Source: Segniliparus rotundus DSM 44985 (GTDB lineage Bacteria; Actinomycetota; Actinomycetes; Mycobacteriales; Mycobacteriaceae). Taken from it: a DNA stretch of 64,000 bases. A model generated the notes under the pieces. That model was given only the letters and a program-made list of their open reading frames with translations. It was not told the origin of the DNA and searched no databases. Positions within the stretch are counted from its first letter, which is position 1; each line of letters starts with the position of its first letter. The position numbers and the translations under genes are program-made. Where the stretch lies: the NCBI RefSeq assembly GCF_000092825.1, contig NC_014168.1, positions 921,946 through 985,945 on the forward strand. The letters are read 5' to 3'. Of this stretch, positions 37,653 through 47,604 are shown in pieces.

Positions 37653-38848
37653 ACGAGGATCTGCGGGCCGGTTGGGCCGCGCGGCTGATGAACAACTACG
37701 GCCAGCCTGCGCTCGCCCTGGTGCGGGGCGAAGGCGTCCACGTCTGGGACGCGGACGGCAAACAGTACCTCGACTTTTTGGGGGGGATCGCGGTGAACGT
37801 CCTCGGCCACGCGCACCCTGCCGTCGTGGCGGCGGTGACGAAGCAGGTCGCGACGCTCGGGCATGTTTCCAACCTGTACATGTCGCCGAACATCGTGGAG
37901 CTCGCGACGCGGCTGGCGGCCCTCCTGCCCGGCGGCGACGATGCGAAAGTTTTTTTCTCCAACTCCGGCGCGGAGGCGAACGAGGCGGCCTTCAAAATCG
38001 CCCGCCGCACCGGGCGCGGCGAGATCATCGCGGCATGCGGCGGTTTCCACGGGCGCACCATGGGCGCCCTCGCCCTCACCGGGCAACCGCCGAAACAGCA
38101 GCCGTTCATGCCGATGACCCCTGGTGTGCGGCATGTGCCGTACGGCGACGCCGCCGCGCTCGAAGCGGCTGTCGGCCCGGACACCGCCGCTGTGTTCCTC
38201 GAACCGATCCAGGGGGAGAACGGCGTCGTCGTGCCCCCTGCGGGTTACCTCGCCGCCGCGCGGGAGATCACCGCGAAGGCCGGGGCGCTTTTGATCCTGG
38301 ACGAGGTGCAGACGGGCATGGGCCGCACCGGGACGTTCTTCGCCCACGAGCAGGAGGGGTGCGCGGCGGACGTGGTCACTCTCGCGAAAGGGCTCGGCGG
38401 CGGCCTGCCGATCGGCGCGACCATCGCGACCGGCCGCGCCTCGGGCCTGCTCGAACCCGGCCAGCACGGCAGCACGTTCGGCGGGAACCCGGTGTGCGCC
38501 GCTGCGGCGCTCGCGGTGCTCGACGTCATTGAGCAAGACGGCCTCGCCCAGCACGCGCGGGCATTGGGCGAAGAGTGCAAAGAGAAGCTCGCCGCAAGCG
38601 GGCATCCGCTGGTCGAAGAGGTCCGAGGCGCTGGGCTCTTGCTCGGTGTTCGTCTCGCCGAGCCCAAAGCCGCCGCAGTCGAAGCCGCGGCGCGAGAAGC
38701 CGGGTTCTTGGTCGGCGCGACCGGAGCCGACGTCGTGCGTCTCGCCCCGCCGCTTGTGCTCTCGGCAGCCCAGGCGGGCGCGTTCGTCGGGGCGTTCGGC
38801 TCGGTGCTCGACGCCGCCCTGGAGCACGGCCCTGGCCGTTCGGCTTAG
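37649..38848 (+). CDS. argD: ArgD, acetylornithine aminotransferase
   Basis: 399 residues. Class III PLP aminotransferase: [71 protein letters not shown]-Lys in [32 protein letters not shown] and a C-terminal pocket. Converts acetylglutamate semialdehyde to acetylornithine; also possible dapC activity as in M. tuberculosis. ArgF, argR, argG and argH do not follow; a convergent small gene overlaps its stop. Confidence 0.95.
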   Translation: MNEDLRAGWAARLMNNYGQPALALVRGEGVHVWDADGKQYLDFLGGIAVNVLGHAHPAVVAAVTKQVATLGHVSNLYMSPNIVELATRLAALLPGGDDAKVFFSNSGAEANEAAFKIARRTGRGEIIAACGGFHGRTMGALALTGQPPKQQPFMPMTPGVRHVPYGDAAALEAAVGPDTAAVFLEPIQGENGVVVPPAGYLAAAREITAKAGALLILDEVQTGMGRTGTFFAHEQEGCAADVVTLAKGLGGGLPIGATIATGRASGLLEPGQHGSTFGGNPVCAAAALAVLDVIEQDGLAQHARALGEECKEKLAASGHPLVEEVRGAGLLLGVRLAEPKAAAVEAAAREAGFLVGATGADVVRLAPPLVLSAAQAGAFVGAFGSVLDAALEHGPGRSA

Positions 38849-39123
38849 TCCCTGGCCCAGTCGCACAAATCCATGTGCGCGTGCACCCGCGCGCAGTATT
38901 TGGACATCGCCTCTTTGTACGGCGCGCACTCCTCTTCGCTGTGGTGCCCGCCGAAGACCATCGTGTTCGAGCATTGCCCGATGAACGTGAGGTCGTCGGA
39001 GGACGGGGCCTTGCCGCAGAGCAGGGCGCAGTCCGGGTCGGGATCGGCGCGCGCCGCTCCTGCGCCCAGTCCGCCGACGGCGAGGCCCAAGGAAGCTGTG
39101 AGGACGAGGAACGCGTGTCGCAT
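38845..39123 (-). CDS. Small Cys-rich secreted protein, unknown
   Basis: 92 residues. Signal peptide ([19 protein letters not shown]) with likely cleavage after ARA; the mature part (about 66 residues) has six cysteines, in DCALLC, GQCSN, EECAPY, YCARV and LCDWARD, enough for three disulfides, and several His, Asp and Glu. No known family recognised. ATG 39123, upstream GAAAGG. Stop overlaps argD. Composition and signal suggest a small periplasmic or released protein. Confidence 0.68.
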   Translation of the reverse strand: MRHAFLVLTASLGLAVGGLGAGAARADPDPDCALLCGKAPSSDDLTFIGQCSNTMVFGGHHSEEECAPYKEAMSKYCARVHAHMDLCDWARD

Positions 39124-39237
39124 GGGAGCAACCTTTCACGAGGCGACCCCCAGGCGCTTCTCGTCTGGCCGGTCCGCGCCGTTGACCCTATCATCAGCCT
39201 TGTCCGGGTTGACCAGGGGCGCGTGCGGCCCGGCGGC

Positions 39238-39879
39238 TCACATGGCCGCGGCCCGTTGGTCGCGCTCTTTGACGAAGGCGCGGACGCGTTGGACGGCGTG
39301 GACAAGAAGGAGGATCGTCGTCGCGGTCCCGACAACGGCGATCACCGCCTGCGAGACGTCCACCTCGCAGGTGAAGATCATGGTCAGCGCGAAAGCTGTC
39401 TGGCAGAACCCGAACACACCGCAGAAAGCGCTCAACCGCATATGCATCGCAGTCCAGTCGCGCGTGTCCTGGGCGGCCCAGCCGCGTTCGGGCAAGGCTT
39501 CGGCGGCGAGGCTCGGGGACACCATGCTCGCCGCCATTTTGGTGAGCGGTCTTCGGATCGCGCTGCTGATGAGGAACGCGGTCGCGAACAGGACGCCAGG
39601 CGCGGTGTCGGCCATTTGGGTCGCCCGAGGATTTTTCGTGGTGAGCGCCACGGTCAAAGCACATGCGGCAAGCAGGAGCACACCTGCTGCGACAGGGTCG
39701 GGCTTGCGCGAGCGCAGCAGGCTGAAAAGAGTTTGTGCCAGCGAGACCACGATCGCGCCGACCAACGCGAGGTATTGGACGAAGCCGAACCCGCGCAACG
39801 CGTAATACACCAGGACAGCGGGAGCGGCTCCGATGAGGAAGGTTTTGATGAAGGCGCGCAGGCTGTGGGCGTTGTGCAC
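39238..39879 (-). CDS. VC0807-like integral membrane protein
   Basis: 213 residues, six predicted helices. The N-terminal FLIGAAPAVLVYYALRGFGFVQYLALVGAIVV (outline), SRKPDPVAAGVLLLAACALT and DTAPGVLFATAFLISSAIRRPL follow the VC0807/DUF family pattern. Role unknown. GTG 39879 with AGGAGG three bases upstream. It is the last gene of a minus-strand operon that begins with fbiD. Confidence 0.72.
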   Translation of the reverse strand: MHNAHSLRAFIKTFLIGAAPAVLVYYALRGFGFVQYLALVGAIVVSLAQTLFSLLRSRKPDPVAAGVLLLAACALTVALTTKNPRATQMADTAPGVLFATAFLISSAIRRPLTKMAASMVSPSLAAEALPERGWAAQDTRDWTAMHMRLSAFCGVFGFCQTAFALTMIFTCEVDVSQAVIAVVGTATTILLLVHAVQRVRAFVKERDQRAAAM

Positions 39880-39886
39880 ATTCCTC

Positions 39887-41650
39887 CTAAGGAACGACGG
39901 GCAAGGTCAGCACGCTGCGCTCGCCCGATTCGAACTCTGTCAGGACGGGCAATGCGTCGCCCCGGAACTCTGCGGACGAACCTGTGACGACAAGCCGGAG
40001 CCGGTGCCCGGCGGGGAACTGGTGCACAATCCCTGGCAACGTGAAAGTCACAATGCCAGATCCGGAGATCTTCGCCGGGGCGACTTGCCGGTAGATCGAC
40101 TCCTCGTTGCCCGATGGGTCGACATCCGCCAGATGCAGAAAGACCGTCGCGGTCGAGTCCGCGGAGACCGGGATGCGCACGGTGGGGACCCCGACCACGG
40201 TGAGGGGCGCGGCGAGCGGCTCGGTGGACCAGGCGAGCGACTCGTCCCCGGGGCCGGTGCGCAACTGCGCGGTTTTTGACTGCGCCTTGCCCGGCGGGGC
40301 GGCGCCCGGTGGAACCGAGGTTGCTGCCGCGGTCTTGTCGGGGACGAGGGCTTCGTCGCCGCTGAGGCAGTACGAGGCCGTTGCGGCGACCGGGTAGCGG
40401 TCGCTCGTCGCCCAAGGCGAGGTCGCCGATCCCTCGGGGATCCAGTCGCGGAAGTAGCTGAACGCGGCCAGGTCCTCCTCCCCGGTCCCTTTCAGGTGGT
40501 GGTCGAACCAGCGCAGGGTGGCGTCGACTTGGTAGCGTTGCTCCCAATCGGGATGCGCCCACTGCAGTTCGCCGGGGACGACGTTCGAGGAGTCATGGCC
40601 CCAGCGGTGCCAGAGCATTTTGACCTCCGTGCCGTCCGCCGCGAGCGCCTGATAGGTCGCGCCGGCCTCGTTCAGGAGGAAGACAGTGTCCTGTTGGCCC
40701 TGGGTCAGCAGCGTGGGGATGCGGATCTTGTCGGCGTAGGTGACCACGGAGCCGTACCGGACGGATTCGACGTCCGCCTCGCTCGGAGCGCCGGTGATGT
40801 ACCAGTGCAAGATGACTTGGCAGGCGGCGGGATAAAACCGGGGGCAGTTGCGGTCGCTCCAGCTCGCCGGCGGCGGGGCCTTGTCAGGGTCCTTCGCGGC
40901 GTTGGTGAGTAGGTCCTGCGCGAGCAGGTATTTGCTCGGCCCCGGCGTGCGCTCGTCCACGCCGACCGGCAGGTCCGCGTTGTTCGGGGCCAGCGAGTAC
41001 AGCGAATCGTTCCATGTGATCATGGGCACGATGGTGTCGAGCCTGGGATCGACGGAAGCGGTCGCGAACTGCACGCCGCCGCCATAGGAGGCTCCGATCA
41101 TCCCGACGCGGGGATCGTGCGCGGAGGAGCGGCCGGTGTGATCCATGGCGTCGAGTTGAATGGCGTCGAGCACGGGGGCGGGCCGGGTGTGCTCCGCGTC
41201 CTCGAACGCGATCTTGTCGGCGCCGCCGAGGAAGCTGATGAGCTGGCTGACCGCCACGCCGTCATAGGCGGGCGTGTCCATGCTGATGCGGCATGTGGAG
41301 CCGCCGAAACCAAGGGAGGAGAAAGCGAGCACGGCGTAATCCCTGCCGGTCATGAACTCCCCGAGGTCGCGCTGGTCCTCCTTCGACCCGCCGAAGCCGT
41401 GGGTGGCGGCAATCGCGGGCACCCGGTGCTGCGGCCCGGCGTCGCTCGGAAGGTACAGGTCGCCGACGATGTCGCAGTCCACATCACGTTCGGGGCCGAT
41501 GACGACGGCGAAATGCAAGGTGCGCTTCGTGAAGCCGCTCGGCTCGCCGCTCGCGCTCGGAACCACCGAGGCGGCGAGCAGCGCCGCGCAGCACACACCG
41601 AGCGCGCCGCGCGTGCGGTTCCATTGCGTCGCGTGCATCGCGCTGCTCAC
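39887..41650 (-). CDS. Secreted CocE/NonD-type alpha/beta hydrolase with PepX_C domain
   Basis: 587 residues. Signal peptide (ALGVCCAALLAASVVPSASG) then an alpha/beta hydrolase domain: ATHGFGGSKEDQRD, nucleophile GASYGGGVQFA, Asp in GQQDTVFLLNE and His in HRWGHDSS; followed by a jelly-roll PepX_C domain from about residue 430 (YCLSGDEALVP to LRLVVTGSSAEF). Members hydrolyse acyl-peptides, esters or antibiotic-like amides. The substrate here is not evident. GTG 41650 overlaps the mutT1 stop (GTGA); ATG 41638 is the alternative. It follows mutT1 in one operon. Confidence 0.82.
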   Translation of the reverse strand: MSSAMHATQWNRTRGALGVCCAALLAASVVPSASGEPSGFTKRTLHFAVVIGPERDVDCDIVGDLYLPSDAGPQHRVPAIAATHGFGGSKEDQRDLGEFMTGRDYAVLAFSSLGFGGSTCRISMDTPAYDGVAVSQLISFLGGADKIAFEDAEHTRPAPVLDAIQLDAMDHTGRSSAHDPRVGMIGASYGGGVQFATASVDPRLDTIVPMITWNDSLYSLAPNNADLPVGVDERTPGPSKYLLAQDLLTNAAKDPDKAPPPASWSDRNCPRFYPAACQVILHWYITGAPSEADVESVRYGSVVTYADKIRIPTLLTQGQQDTVFLLNEAGATYQALAADGTEVKMLWHRWGHDSSNVVPGELQWAHPDWEQRYQVDATLRWFDHHLKGTGEEDLAAFSYFRDWIPEGSATSPWATSDRYPVAATASYCLSGDEALVPDKTAAATSVPPGAAPPGKAQSKTAQLRTGPGDESLAWSTEPLAAPLTVVGVPTVRIPVSADSTATVFLHLADVDPSGNEESIYRQVAPAKISGSGIVTFTLPGIVHQFPAGHRLRLVVTGSSAEFRGDALPVLTEFESGERSVLTLPVVP

Positions 41651-42603
41651 AAGGCGAAGTGGGGGATGTCTCCGTCCCAGCTCTCATCGGCCAAAGGGCT
41701 TGCGATGAACTGAGCAGCGAGAGGCCGCGGACCGTTCGGCGTCCTCCCGACCGAGAGCACCCACGCGGAGGCTTTCACCACGTCGATCTGAGTCGAGAGC
41801 TCGGCTTTGCCGCACCATTCGGCCACGAGCCGCGGCACCACGCCGCCTTGGCTGCAGACCATGGTCGTGTGGCCGGTCTGGGCGAGTTCGCGCAAACGGT
41901 CCAGCGCCGCCCTCGGGTTTTCCGCGTAAGGCTCTTCGGTGAGCGAGGGCTCGGAGACCGTCTCCACTTCGAGCAATTGGGCGAGCGCCGCCAGGGTCTG
42001 ACGGCAGCGGAGCTTGTCGGCGGCGTGCAGCCTGGACACGCCGAACGCGCCGCCCAAATGGGCCAGCCCCTCGGCTTGGGCGAGACCGAGCTCGTCCAAG
42101 GGGCGCCGGGCGTCTGCCGCGGGGTCGTCGTTGTCGCGCACGCCGGCGCTCGCGTGCCGCACGACGATCAGCGTGTCGACGTCGAGCCGGGTGGCGCGGA
42201 ACGCGGCGAGCACGTCGCGGTCCAAATCGTGGCTGAGCCGGTCATTCGCCTCGTCGACCGAGACCCACTCCAGCAAGTCGACTTCGTCGTTGGGCACGAA
42301 CTCGGGCGCGGACGCCGCCCACGCCGACCAATAGTCCACTCGTTTCGAGGAGCCTTTTGCGGGGTAGTGGACAGTGCCGAGGAACGGGCCGAGCTCCGCT
42401 CGGGCCCCGGTTTCCTCGGCGATTTCCCGAACCGCCGCGACCGGGGGGATCTCGCCCGGGTCGACTTTTCCTTTCGGGAGGGTCCAGTCGTCGTAGTGGG
42501 GCCTGTGGATCAGAGCGACACGAGGCTCGGCCTCGCCCTCTTCACGGCGCCACAGCACACCGCCCGCCGCGCGGATCTCCTGTCTTGATGACACGTCAGA
42601 CAT
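41647..42603 (-). CDS. mutT1: MutT1, Nudix hydrolase fused to histidine phosphatase
   Basis: 318 residues. Nudix domain (residues 1-150) with GKVDPGEIPPVAAVREIAEETG box (stated as start-end), typical for 8-oxo-dGTP/8-oxo-GTP clean-up; then a phosphoglycerate-mutase-like domain with RHASAG near residue 150 and SQGGVV near residue 260. This two-domain arrangement is the mycobacterial MutT1 (Rv2985), where the second domain removes phosphate from nucleoside diphosphates. Cytoplasmic. ATG 42603 lies 1 base from the ppk stop. Confidence 0.93.
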   Translation of the reverse strand: MSDVSSRQEIRAAGGVLWRREEGEAEPRVALIHRPHYDDWTLPKGKVDPGEIPPVAAVREIAEETGARAELGPFLGTVHYPAKGSSKRVDYWSAWAASAPEFVPNDEVDLLEWVSVDEANDRLSHDLDRDVLAAFRATRLDVDTLIVVRHASAGVRDNDDPAADARRPLDELGLAQAEGLAHLGGAFGVSRLHAADKLRCRQTLAALAQLLEVETVSEPSLTEEPYAENPRAALDRLRELAQTGHTTMVCSQGGVVPRLVAEWCGKAELSTQIDVVKASAWVLSVGRTPNGPRPLAAQFIASPLADESWDGDIPHFAL

Positions 42604-42604
42604 G

Positions 42605-44683
42605 CTAGACCGTCAACTCTCGGTAGTGCTCGATGAGGGAGCGTTGGTGGTCTCGTTTCTCGGTTCCCGCCGCGATCGCCTCCTCTGTCGGCTTCGCGTG
42701 CCACAGGCCCTCCTCGTCCAACTCCCAGCACCGGGTCGCGGGGTCCGCCGCGCTGTCGAACATCCAATCGATCTGCGCGGTGAGCTTGGGGTCTTTGACT
42801 TGCACGAGCACTTCGACGCGTCGGTCGAGGTTGCGGTGCATCATGTCGGCGCTGCCGATCCAGTACTGGTTCGCGGCTTTGAAGTGGAAGGTGCGCGAGT
42901 GCTCGAGGAATTTGCCGAGGATGGAGCGCACCGTGATGTTCTCCGAAAAGCCCGGGACCCCTGGTTTGAGGGCGCAGATGCCGCGCACCACGACTTCGAC
43001 CGGCACGCCCGCCTGCGAGGCGCGGTACAGGGAGTCGATGATCTGCTCGTCCACGAGCGAGTTCACCTTCACCCGGATCCGGGCGTCCCAGCCCGAACGG
43101 CGATGCTCGATTTCGGCCTGCACCCGTTCCAGGATGCCGGAGCGGATCCCTTGCGGCGCCACCAGCAGCCTTCGGTAGCTGGACCGGCGCCCGTAGCCGG
43201 TCAGCGAGTTGAACAGGTCGGTCAGATCGGCCCCGACCTCTTCCGAGGCGGTCAAAAGGCCGAGGTCCTCGTAGATGCGGGCGGTCTTCGGATTGTAGTT
43301 CCCGGTGCCGATATGGCAGTACCGCCGGATGTGGCTGCCCTCCCGGCGCACCACGAGGCAGGTTTTGCAGTGGGTCTTCAGGCCGATCAACCCGTAGACG
43401 ACGTGCACCCCGGCGTGTTCGAGCGCGCGGGCCCATTTGATGTTGGCCTGCTCGTCGAAGCGGGCCTTGATCTCCACGAGCGCGACGACCTGCTTGCCCG
43501 CCGCTGCCGCGTCGATGAGCGAGTTCACGATCGGCGAGTCGCCAGAGGTGCGGTAAAGGGTTTGTTTGATCGCGAGCACCTGCGGGTCGGCGGCGGCCTG
43601 CTCGATGAACCGCTGCACGCTCGTGGAGAAGGACATGTAGGGGTGGTGGACCAGCACATCTCCTTCGCGCAGCGTCGAGAAGACGCTCTTGGGGGTCTCC
43701 CGCTCGGCGAACGCCGGATGGGTGAGGGGCACGAACGCCTTGTCTTTGAGCCCTGGGCGGTCGAGTCCGTAGATCTGCCACAGGCAGGACAGGTCGATCA
43801 GTCCTGGCACCTGCACGACCTCGTGCGGATCGACGTCGAGCTCGCGCAACAGCAGTTCGAGCATGTGCTCGCTCATCGTGTTGGAGACCTCGAGGCGCAC
43901 CGGGGAGCCGAACCGCCGCCTCGCGAGCTCGCGCTCAAGGGCTTGGAGCAAGTCCTCGTCCCGGTCCTCCTCCACCTCGAAGTCGGCGTTGCGAGTCACT
44001 CGGAACACATGGTGCTCCACGATGCGCATGCCTTCGAACAGCTCCGTCAGATGCGCGGAGATCAGCTCCTCCATCGGCAGGAGCACGATGTCGTCCAAGG
44101 AGCTTTTGACGGTCACGAAGCGGTCGACGTTGTCGGGGACTTTGATGCGCACGAAGTGCTGCCCGCCGCCCGTTTCGTCGTGGATGGTCGCGGCGAGGTT
44201 GAGCGAGAGCCCGCTGATGTAGGGGAACGGGTGCGCGGGGTCCACGGCGAGCGGTGTGAGCACGGGGAAGACCTGCTCGCGGAAATAGGCCGAAAGCCGG
44301 CCCTGGTCTGTGGCGGAAAGATCAGACCAGGCCACGATCCGAACCGAGTTCTCCGCGAGCGCTGGCGTTATCACATCGAGGAACACGCGGGCGTGGCGGA
44401 TGGCGAGCTCTTGGGTCCGCGCCGCGATGAGTTCGAGCTGGGCCTTGGGCGAGAGGCCGTCGGCGGAGCGCACCGAGAGGCCGGTTTGATGTCTGCGCTT
44501 GAGCCCGGCCACTCGGACCATGTAGAACTCGTCGAGGTTGGAGGCGAAAATAGCGAGGAACTGCACGCGTTCGAGCAAGGGCAGCGAAGCGTCCTCGGCC
44601 AGGGCGAGCACACGGGCGTTGAAGTCCAGCCAGCTCAGCTCGCGGTTCAAATAGCGATCCTCGGGCAGGCGCGTCTCTGTCAC
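42605..44683 (-). CDS. ppk: Ppk1, polyphosphate kinase
   Basis: 692 residues. Four-domain PPK1: N-terminal [17 protein letters not shown], then head domain; catalytic His in [12 protein letters not shown] and the second conserved His in [27 protein letters not shown]. Makes polyphosphate from ATP, consumed here by PpgK. GTG 44683. It lies between fbiD (12 bases upstream) and mutT1 (1 base downstream). Confidence 0.96.
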   Translation of the reverse strand: MTETRLPEDRYLNRELSWLDFNARVLALAEDASLPLLERVQFLAIFASNLDEFYMVRVAGLKRRHQTGLSVRSADGLSPKAQLELIAARTQELAIRHARVFLDVITPALAENSVRIVAWSDLSATDQGRLSAYFREQVFPVLTPLAVDPAHPFPYISGLSLNLAATIHDETGGGQHFVRIKVPDNVDRFVTVKSSLDDIVLLPMEELISAHLTELFEGMRIVEHHVFRVTRNADFEVEEDRDEDLLQALERELARRRFGSPVRLEVSNTMSEHMLELLLRELDVDPHEVVQVPGLIDLSCLWQIYGLDRPGLKDKAFVPLTHPAFAERETPKSVFSTLREGDVLVHHPYMSFSTSVQRFIEQAAADPQVLAIKQTLYRTSGDSPIVNSLIDAAAAGKQVVALVEIKARFDEQANIKWARALEHAGVHVVYGLIGLKTHCKTCLVVRREGSHIRRYCHIGTGNYNPKTARIYEDLGLLTASEEVGADLTDLFNSLTGYGRRSSYRRLLVAPQGIRSGILERVQAEIEHRRSGWDARIRVKVNSLVDEQIIDSLYRASQAGVPVEVVVRGICALKPGVPGFSENITVRSILGKFLEHSRTFHFKAANQYWIGSADMMHRNLDRRVEVLVQVKDPKLTAQIDWMFDSAADPATRCWELDEEGLWHAKPTEEAIAAGTEKRDHQRSLIEHYRELTV

Positions 44684-44695
44684 GGCATCATCATC

Positions 44696-45397
44696 TCAGA
44701 CGAGCCCGACTCCGGCGAGGAGGGCCTTCGTGGCGAGGCCCAGGCCGAGTTCGCCCGTCATGCGCAAGTCGTCGGGCACGTCCACGTCGTGGCGCAGGCC
44801 CGGCAGCGGTTCCGTGATGGCGGTGGCTCCCGAAGCTTCGTGCCGGGCGGCGGAACCGGGGCCGAAAACAGGGGCGAGCTGCTCCGCCGGATCGGCGGCG
44901 ATCAGGGCGGTGGTCCCCAGCCCGGCATGGTCGGCGACATAGGACCGCCCGCGCCCCCGCGCCGCGCGCAGCGCCTCCTGCAGCTCCCCGGGGCGAAGCG
45001 CCGGCAGGTCGCCGTGCAAAGCGGCCCGCAGCGCGGTGGGGAACTGCTCGCGAGCCCAGGCGTCCCCAGCCCGCAGCGCCGCGTTGAGCCCCCCGCCAGC
45101 CCTGCCCGCGCGAGCGCCGCTGGTGGGAGCGGCCCAAGCGCTCTCTGGCTCCGGCTCGTCGAGCACGACCGCGCCGTATGCCCGCGCGAGCGCCCCCGCC
45201 TGGGGATCGGCGGTGATGACGGCGACAGCCCGAGTCCACGCCGCTCCTCGGGCGGCTTCGAGGACGTCGGTGAGCATGGCGAGGGTCAATTGGGCGCGCT
45301 GCTCGGCGCGCAGCGCTGGGGCGAGCCGGGTTTTCGCTTCCCGCAAGGGTTTGACCGCGATGAGGACCACCGCGTGCGGGGCCGCTGGTCTGGACAC
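44696..45397 (-). CDS. fbiD: FbiD, F420 precursor guanylyltransferase
   Basis: About 233 residues. CofC/FbiD fold: LIAVKPLREAKTRLAPAL (GTP/metal-binding), AVITADPQAGALARAYG, HGDLPALRPGELQEAL, YVADHAGLGTTALI, PVFGPGSAARHEASGA and PGLRHDVDVPDDL. Transfers GMP to phosphoenolpyruvate (or phospholactate) for cofactor F420. GTG 45397 is supported by TAGAAT (45405-45410) 7 bases upstream and by a fitting N-terminal length; ATG 45406 also possible. First gene of the fbiD-ppk-mutT1-hydrolase-membrane operon. Confidence 0.88.
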   Translation of the reverse strand: MSRPAAPHAVVLIAVKPLREAKTRLAPALRAEQRAQLTLAMLTDVLEAARGAAWTRAVAVITADPQAGALARAYGAVVLDEPEPESAWAAPTSGARAGRAGGGLNAALRAGDAWAREQFPTALRAALHGDLPALRPGELQEALRAARGRGRSYVADHAGLGTTALIAADPAEQLAPVFGPGSAARHEASGATAITEPLPGLRHDVDVPDDLRMTGELGLGLATKALLAGVGLV

Positions 45398-45535
45398 GAA
45401 AACCATTCTAGGGACATGCGCGCGGCCCGTGGCGCCGAATTCCGCGCCGGGCGGCCCCGGCAGTCTTCTTCCCCGCCGCGTCACGGCAGCCGCGGTCGAT
45501 TACTCTGAGCAGATGCAGTGCGAGGAGGTGCCGTT

Positions 45536-46534
45536 GTGACGGCGAAGATCGCGGTGATGGGCGCGGGAGCCTGGGGCACCGCGATGGCGAAAGTGATCGC
45601 CGAACTGGAGCACGACGTCCTGCTCTGGTCGCGGCGCGCGGAGCTCGCCGAGTCGATCAACCGGAATCGCGAGAACGCGGAGTATTTGCCCGGCCGGCGC
45701 CTCCCCGAAGGAATCGCCGCGACGGCGGACGCGGCTGCTGCCGTCAAAAGCGCGGACATTGTGCTGCTCGCCACCCCGGCGCAGAGCCTGCGGTCGAACT
45801 TGCAGGCGTGGGGCGGGGCGGTCAAACCCGGCGCCCTGCTGCTTTCCCTCGCCAAGGGTTTGGAGCGGGGCACGAAGCTGCGCATGACCGAAGTCGTCCA
45901 GCAAGTGCTCGGCAAGCCCGTGAGCGAGATAGGGGTTCTTTCCGGGCCGAACCTCGCCCTGGAGGTCGCGGCGGGCCAGCCTTCCGGCGCCGTGGTCGCC
46001 TGCTCGCACGAGGAGTCCGCCGCCGCCATGCAAGAGCTGTGCGCGGCGCCCGGCTTCCGGGTGTACACCAATGACGATGTGGTGGGCGTCGAGCTCGCGG
46101 GCGTGGTCAAAAACGTCATCGCCCTCGCGTGCGGCATCGCGTCCGGTTCCGGTTACGGGCAGAACACCCTCGCCGTGCTCATCACGAGGGGCCTCGCGGA
46201 GATCACCCGGTTGGGCGTGGCCATGGGCGCGAAAGCCGCGACCTTCTCCGGCCTGGCCGGGGTGGGCGACCTCGTGGCCACCTGCACCTCCCCGTTGTCC
46301 CGCAACCGCGCGTTCGGCGTGCGGCTCGGCCTTGGCGAGGGGGCGCGCGGGGCGGGAGACGGCCCGCACGGCGTGGTGGAGGGTTTCGCGTGCTGCGGCG
46401 CGGTGCGGGAGCTGGCCATCGACCACGGGGTGGAAATGCCGATCACCGAGGCGGTTTTCCAAGTGTGCCACGACGGGATGCCGGTGCGCGAAGCGGTCGA
46501 GAACCTCATGGGCAGGAAGATCGGCGCGGAATGA
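45536..46534 (+). CDS. gpsA: GpsA, glycerol-3-phosphate dehydrogenase (NAD(P)+)
   Basis: 332 residues. NAD-binding GAGAWGTAMAKVIAE; NRNRENAEYLPGRRLPEGI; SLAKGLERGTKLRMTEVV; SGPNLALEVAAGQPS (substrate pocket); the catalytic Lys in GVVKNVIALACGIASG; FSGLAGVGDLVATC; SRNRAFG. Provides sn-glycerol-3-phosphate for phospholipids. GTG 45536 has GAGGAGG 7 bases upstream; GTG 45518 is less likely. TGA overlaps the ddl start. Confidence 0.95.
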   Translation: MTAKIAVMGAGAWGTAMAKVIAELEHDVLLWSRRAELAESINRNRENAEYLPGRRLPEGIAATADAAAAVKSADIVLLATPAQSLRSNLQAWGGAVKPGALLLSLAKGLERGTKLRMTEVVQQVLGKPVSEIGVLSGPNLALEVAAGQPSGAVVACSHEESAAAMQELCAAPGFRVYTNDDVVGVELAGVVKNVIALACGIASGSGYGQNTLAVLITRGLAEITRLGVAMGAKAATFSGLAGVGDLVATCTSPLSRNRAFGVRLGLGEGARGAGDGPHGVVEGFACCGAVRELAIDHGVEMPITEAVFQVCHDGMPVREAVENLMGRKIGAE

Positions 46535-47604
46535 CACGGAAAATTTCGGTGCTGGTCCTGTTCGGGGGCGTCAGCGGCGAGCATGAGATCTCGTGCTTGT
46601 CCGCCGCGTCCGTCTTGGCGCAGCTGGACCCCAGCCGCTATACGGCGGTTCCGGTCGGCATCACCAAAGAAGGCGACTGGGTGCTCGACAGGCGGTCTCC
46701 CGAAGAACTCGGCGACAAAGCCGGGGGGTTGCCCCAAGTGGACCGGACAGCCCCCAGGGTGGCGCTCGCCGTCGGGCGCGCCGGGGCGGGGGAGCTGCGC
46801 TTCGTCGGCGGCGAGCTCGCCGCTCAGGTGGACGTGGTGTTCCCCGTGCTGCACGGCCCCTATGGCGAGGACGGCACCGTCCAGGGGCTCTTCGAGCTGG
46901 CCAACCTGCCGTATGCGGGGTGCGGGGTTTTCGCGAGCGCGGCCTGCATGGACAAGGCGCATATGAAGGCGTTGCTCCGCGAGGGCGGTCTGCCCGTCGG
47001 GCCGTACGCGGTCCTGCGCCCCGGCGACGACGCGGACGCAGCGGCCCTCGGGGAGCGGCTTTCGCTGCCGGTGTTCGTGAAGCCCGCCCGAGGCGGGTCC
47101 TCCCTCGGCGTGGTCAAGGTCGACCGCTGGGAAGATCTGCCCCACGCTCTCGCCACTGCCCGGAAATACGACCCGAAGGTGCTCGTGGAGGCGGGAATCG
47201 CCGGACGCGAAATCGAGTGCGCCGTGCTCGAATTCCCCGATGGGCGCGTGGCGGCGGGCGCGCTCGGCGAGATCGTGGTGCCCGAGACGTACGACTTCGA
47301 GACGAAGTATCTGAACAACACCGCCCAGTTGCAGGTGCCCGCGAAGTTGGACGAGTCAGTGGCGAGCGAAATCCGGGCTTTGGCCGTGCGGGCGTTTCGT
47401 GTGATGGACTGCTCGGGGCTCTCCCGGGTGGATTTCTTCCTCACGCAAGACGGCCGCCCCGTCGTCAACGAGCTCAACACCCTGCCGGGTTTCACCACCT
47501 CGTCGCTGTACCCGAAGATGTGGGAGCGGGCGGGGCTCGACTATCCCACGCTGTTGTCCACGCTCATCGACACGGCATTTTCGCGCGGCTGCGGCCTGCG
47601 TTAG
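46531..47604 (+). CDS. ddl: Ddl, D-alanine-D-alanine ligase
   Basis: 357 residues. ATP-grasp: LVLFGGVSGEHEISCLSAAS; VFPVLHGPYGEDGTVQGLFEL; GCGVFASAACMDKAHMK; VFVKPARGGSSLGV; AGREIECAVLE; RVDFFLTQDGRPVVNELNTLPGFT. Peptidoglycan precursor synthesis, a cycloserine target. ATGA overlap with gpsA. Its stop overlaps the convergent DUF3515 gene. Confidence 0.96.
   Translation: MTRKISVLVLFGGVSGEHEISCLSAASVLAQLDPSRYTAVPVGITKEGDWVLDRRSPEELGDKAGGLPQVDRTAPRVALAVGRAGAGELRFVGGELAAQVDVVFPVLHGPYGEDGTVQGLFELANLPYAGCGVFASAACMDKAHMKALLREGGLPVGPYAVLRPGDDADAAALGERLSLPVFVKPARGGSSLGVVKVDRWEDLPHALATARKYDPKVLVEAGIAGREIECAVLEFPDGRVAAGALGEIVVPETYDFETKYLNNTAQLQVPAKLDESVASEIRALAVRAFRVMDCSGLSRVDFFLTQDGRPVVNELNTLPGFTTSSLYPKMWERAGLDYPTLLSTLIDTAFSRGCGLR

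Noticed and set aside
42602-45508. Plus-strand open frame of about 970 codons opposite ppk and fbiD
   Set aside because: No family motif, and ppk on the minus strand has all catalytic residues.
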